This document shows, piece by piece, positions 61,848 through 64,000 of a stretch of 64,000 bases of DNA. A program made the translations under genes and the position numbers. The notes under the pieces were generated by a model. It was given only the letters and a program-made list of their open reading frames with translations. It ran no database searches and was not told where the DNA came from. Numbering within the stretch: the first letter of the stretch is position 1; every line of letters begins with the position of its first letter. Origin of the DNA: Niebla homalea (Eukaryota; Ascomycota; Lecanoromycetes; Lecanorales; Ramalinaceae); the NCBI GenBank assembly GCA_019925105.1, contig JAHGAU010000003.1:806001-870000 (forward strand), in the 5' to 3' direction.

Positions 61848-63778
61848 ATGGACCTGGTCACGGCTGTTTCTGGCTACATTTCGAAAATGGTGTCTACGGG
61901 AGGCTCGCCAAAGGGTTCCTCGTCCTCCAAGATGAAGATACTGTTGCTTGACAGTGAGACAGTGCGAGTCTAAGGAAGGGCCTCGACACCGAGTATCTGC
62001 TAACATCTCACAAGATCGCTATCGCATCTACGGCGATGTCCCAGTCTGCGCTGCTGAACCATGAAGTCTATCTTGTCGAGTATGTTTACATGCTATCGGT
62101 CATGATGCAAGCTAATCATTGTACCAGCCGGTTGGATAATACATCGCGGGAGAAAATGCGCCATTTGCGTTGTATATGCTTCCTGCGACCCTCGGCCGAT
62201 TCCACTCACAATCTGATTGAAGAACTTCGGGAGCCCAAGTACGGCGAATACGCAATCTGTATGGCAAAGCTCATACGCCTCTGATGCCCCATGCTGAAAC
62301 GTTCTCCAGACTTCAGTAATGCCGTCAAGAAGTCCACGCTTGAACGCCTGGCTGAAGCAGATGGCAACGAAGTCGTCAGCTCCGTCCAAGAATATTTTGC
62401 GGATTTCATAGCTATCAACCCCGACCTCTTCTCTCTCAACCTAGGATTCCCCAAACAACGACTGTGGGGCGGTAGTCAGGACACGTGGAATGTCGATGCA
62501 CTGTCACGGACGACAGAGGGTCTCGTAGCGCTGTTGCTGGCACTGAAGAAGCGGCCATTGATACGCTACGAAAAGAACAGTCTCATGACGAAGAAGCTTG
62601 CAACCGAGTTGCGCTATCGCATTACCCAAGAGGACCAGCTATTCGACTTCAGGAAAACTGATACCCCTCCCCTACTCCTGATCCTCGATCGGAGAGATGA
62701 TCCCATCACCCCTATGCTGACTCAATGGACATATCAAGCCATGGTTCATGAGCTACTTGGAATCTTCAATGGGAAAGTTGACCTAGGTAAGGTACCAGAC
62801 AATCGACCCGAACTCAAGGAGGTCGCTCTTTCTCAGGAGCAAGACCCTTTCTTCAAGAAGAACATGTACCTCAACTTTGGCGATTTGGGGGGCAATATCA
62901 AGGAATACGTCGAGCAGTATCAGTCAAAGACTCAGAGTACCGCGAGTATCGAATCCATTGCGGACATGAAGCGCTTCGTGGAAGACTATCCCGAATTCCG
63001 AAAATTATCTGGTAATGTCAGTAAGCATGTTGCATTGGTTGGCGAATTGAGCAGGCGAGTAGGAGCGGACGGCTTGCTCGACGCGAGTGAGTTGGAACAG
63101 AGCCTAGCTTGTAATGATAACCACGCAACGGATCTAAAGAGCGTGCAAAGACTAATCCAGGCTCCTCAAATCCCGATGGATAGCAAGCTCAGGATTGTGA
63201 CGCTATATGCCTTGAGATACGAACGACATCCTTCCAGCGCCTTGCCTGTCCTGCTTGATCTCCTCACAGCCGCTGGCAACGTCCCGGCGCGCCAGGTTGG
63301 CATAGTGCCAAAGGTTCTCGCCTATCACCACTCGCTCCAACAGTCTCCCGCGGCGAGTGGATTCTCGGACCTGTTTGACTCGTCCTCCATCTTCTCCGGG
63401 GCTCGCGATCGCTTCAAAGGGTTGAAAGGGGTGGAGAATGTGTATACGCAGCACACGCCGCGTTTGGAGGCTACGCTGCAAGATCTGATGAAAGCAAGGT
63501 TGAAGGAGCAGCAGTACCCTTTTGTGGAGGGCGGTGGCTCGACCCGAGACAAACCGCAAGATATCATGATCTTCATGATCGGCGGAGCAACCTACGAAGA
63601 AGCAAAAATGGTTGCTCAAATCAATGCTAGCTCTCCCGGGGTGCGAGTCGTGCTGGGTGGTACCACGATACACAACTCAGCAACATTTCTCGAAGAGGTG
63701 GATGATACAGTGTCAAGTTGGCCAGATGGCCGACCAACGACGGCAGCTGCACGGCTGAGGAAAGAGGCAGGGCGGTAG
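61848..63778 (+). CDS. VPS45: Sec1/Munc18-family protein Vps45
   Basis: An SM protein that controls the syntaxin Tlg2 in trans-Golgi/endosome SNARE assembly. Four exons (61848–61961, 62015–62079, 62128–62258, 62310–63778) give 592 residues, slightly longer than yeast Vps45 (577). The N-terminus MDLVTAVSGYISKMVS and KMKILLLDSETIAIASTAMS match the family, as do SQSALLNHEVYLVDRLDN, RCICFLRPSADSTHNLIEEL, the block LLLILDRRDDPITPMLTQWT with YQAMVHELLGI, and MKRFVEDYPEFRKLSGNVSK. The C-terminal domain contains IMIFMIGGATYEEAKMVAQI and RVVLGGTTIHNSATFLEEV. All introns are 48–53 nt. Confidence 0.96.
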
Positions 63779-64000
63779 CATTCGCTCCTGGAGTCTGGGT
63801 TTCAAATGGACAATGCAATATGCATAGGCGAATCAAAACAAAACCAATGACGATCGGTAGGCTGTCGGAATTACCCCATCCCAAAGCCATATGCTGTGCC
63901 CAAAGCCTAGCGGCTTATGCAGATTTAGTCTCTCTCGGGGCTCTATTGGACGGCTTGCACGGCCTGGTCAGACTGGGGTGTGTTTGAGATGAGGACATAG
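63779..64000. other. 3' flank of VPS45 to window edge
   Basis: 222 bp without a recognisable gene. Any neighbouring gene lies beyond the window. Confidence 0.4.

Overview
The window is a piece of a filamentous ascomycete (Pezizomycotina) nuclear genome. Evidence: many short GT–AG introns (about 41–80 nt, CTRAC-like branch points), typical fungal housekeeping genes, and a block of transposons wrecked by C→T/G→A changes of the repeat-induced point mutation (RIP) type. The sequence does not let me name the class or species.

It has two sharply different compartments. Positions 1 to about 33,000 are AT-rich, gene-free and built almost entirely of nested, RIP-mutated retroelements. I resolve two Tad-type LINE 5' ends in opposite orientation (1–1343 minus, 26571–32370 plus) and a LINE 3' fragment (24286–26220). 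There are three Ty3/Gypsy copies: one split in two (1344–2999 and 12863–13842), one 5'-truncated (about 15150–20248) and one inverted (20249–24285). A complete Ty1/Copia element (3005–12857; 138-bp LTRs; GTTAA target duplication) sits inside the first Gypsy. Three small non-autonomous elements with LTR-like terminal direct repeats sit inside the Copia: 6746–7822 and 10593–11687 (one family) and 8077–9311 (another). All three have perfect 5-bp target duplications. A 541-bp inverted-repeat element (25032–25572) interrupts the LINE fragment, and the other LINE copy supplies its empty site.

Positions about 33,140–63,778 are a gene-dense housekeeping region with normal base composition. In order (strand): mitochondrial tryptophanyl-tRNA synthetase (-), mitoribosomal S10 (-), purine nucleoside phosphorylase (+), Fcf2 rRNA-processing factor (-), CCAAT-binding subunit Hap5/HapE (+), exocyst Sec15 (-), Mei2-like RNA-binding protein (+), RNase MRP subunit Rmp1 (+), GPI ethanolamine-phosphate transferase Las21/Gpi7 (-), a DUF2423 small basic protein (-), SIZ/PIAS SUMO ligase (+), TRAPP subunit Trs33 (+), malate dehydrogenase (-), ribosomal protein L28e (-), a small DUF6640-like membrane protein (-) and the SM protein Vps45 (+). 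Exon structures were worked out by hand from reading frame, splice consensus and family conservation. Every model given with exons sums to an intact frame, with reservations at the 5' ends of S10 and HapE and at one L28e junction.

The genes are not an operon or a metabolic cluster. They share only broad themes: ribosome/rRNA biogenesis (S10, Fcf2, Rmp1, L28e, DUF2423) and membrane traffic (Sec15, Trs33, Vps45). I found no CRISPR, no intact transposase, no tRNA or rRNA gene, and no secondary-metabolite or toxin gene. The least ordinary material is the small terminal-repeat element family at 6746–7822/10593–11687. It has highly structured, RIP-sparing ends, antisense tRNA-like A- and B-box motifs straddling its terminal-repeat border, and one copy with an exactly inverted 14-bp hairpin.
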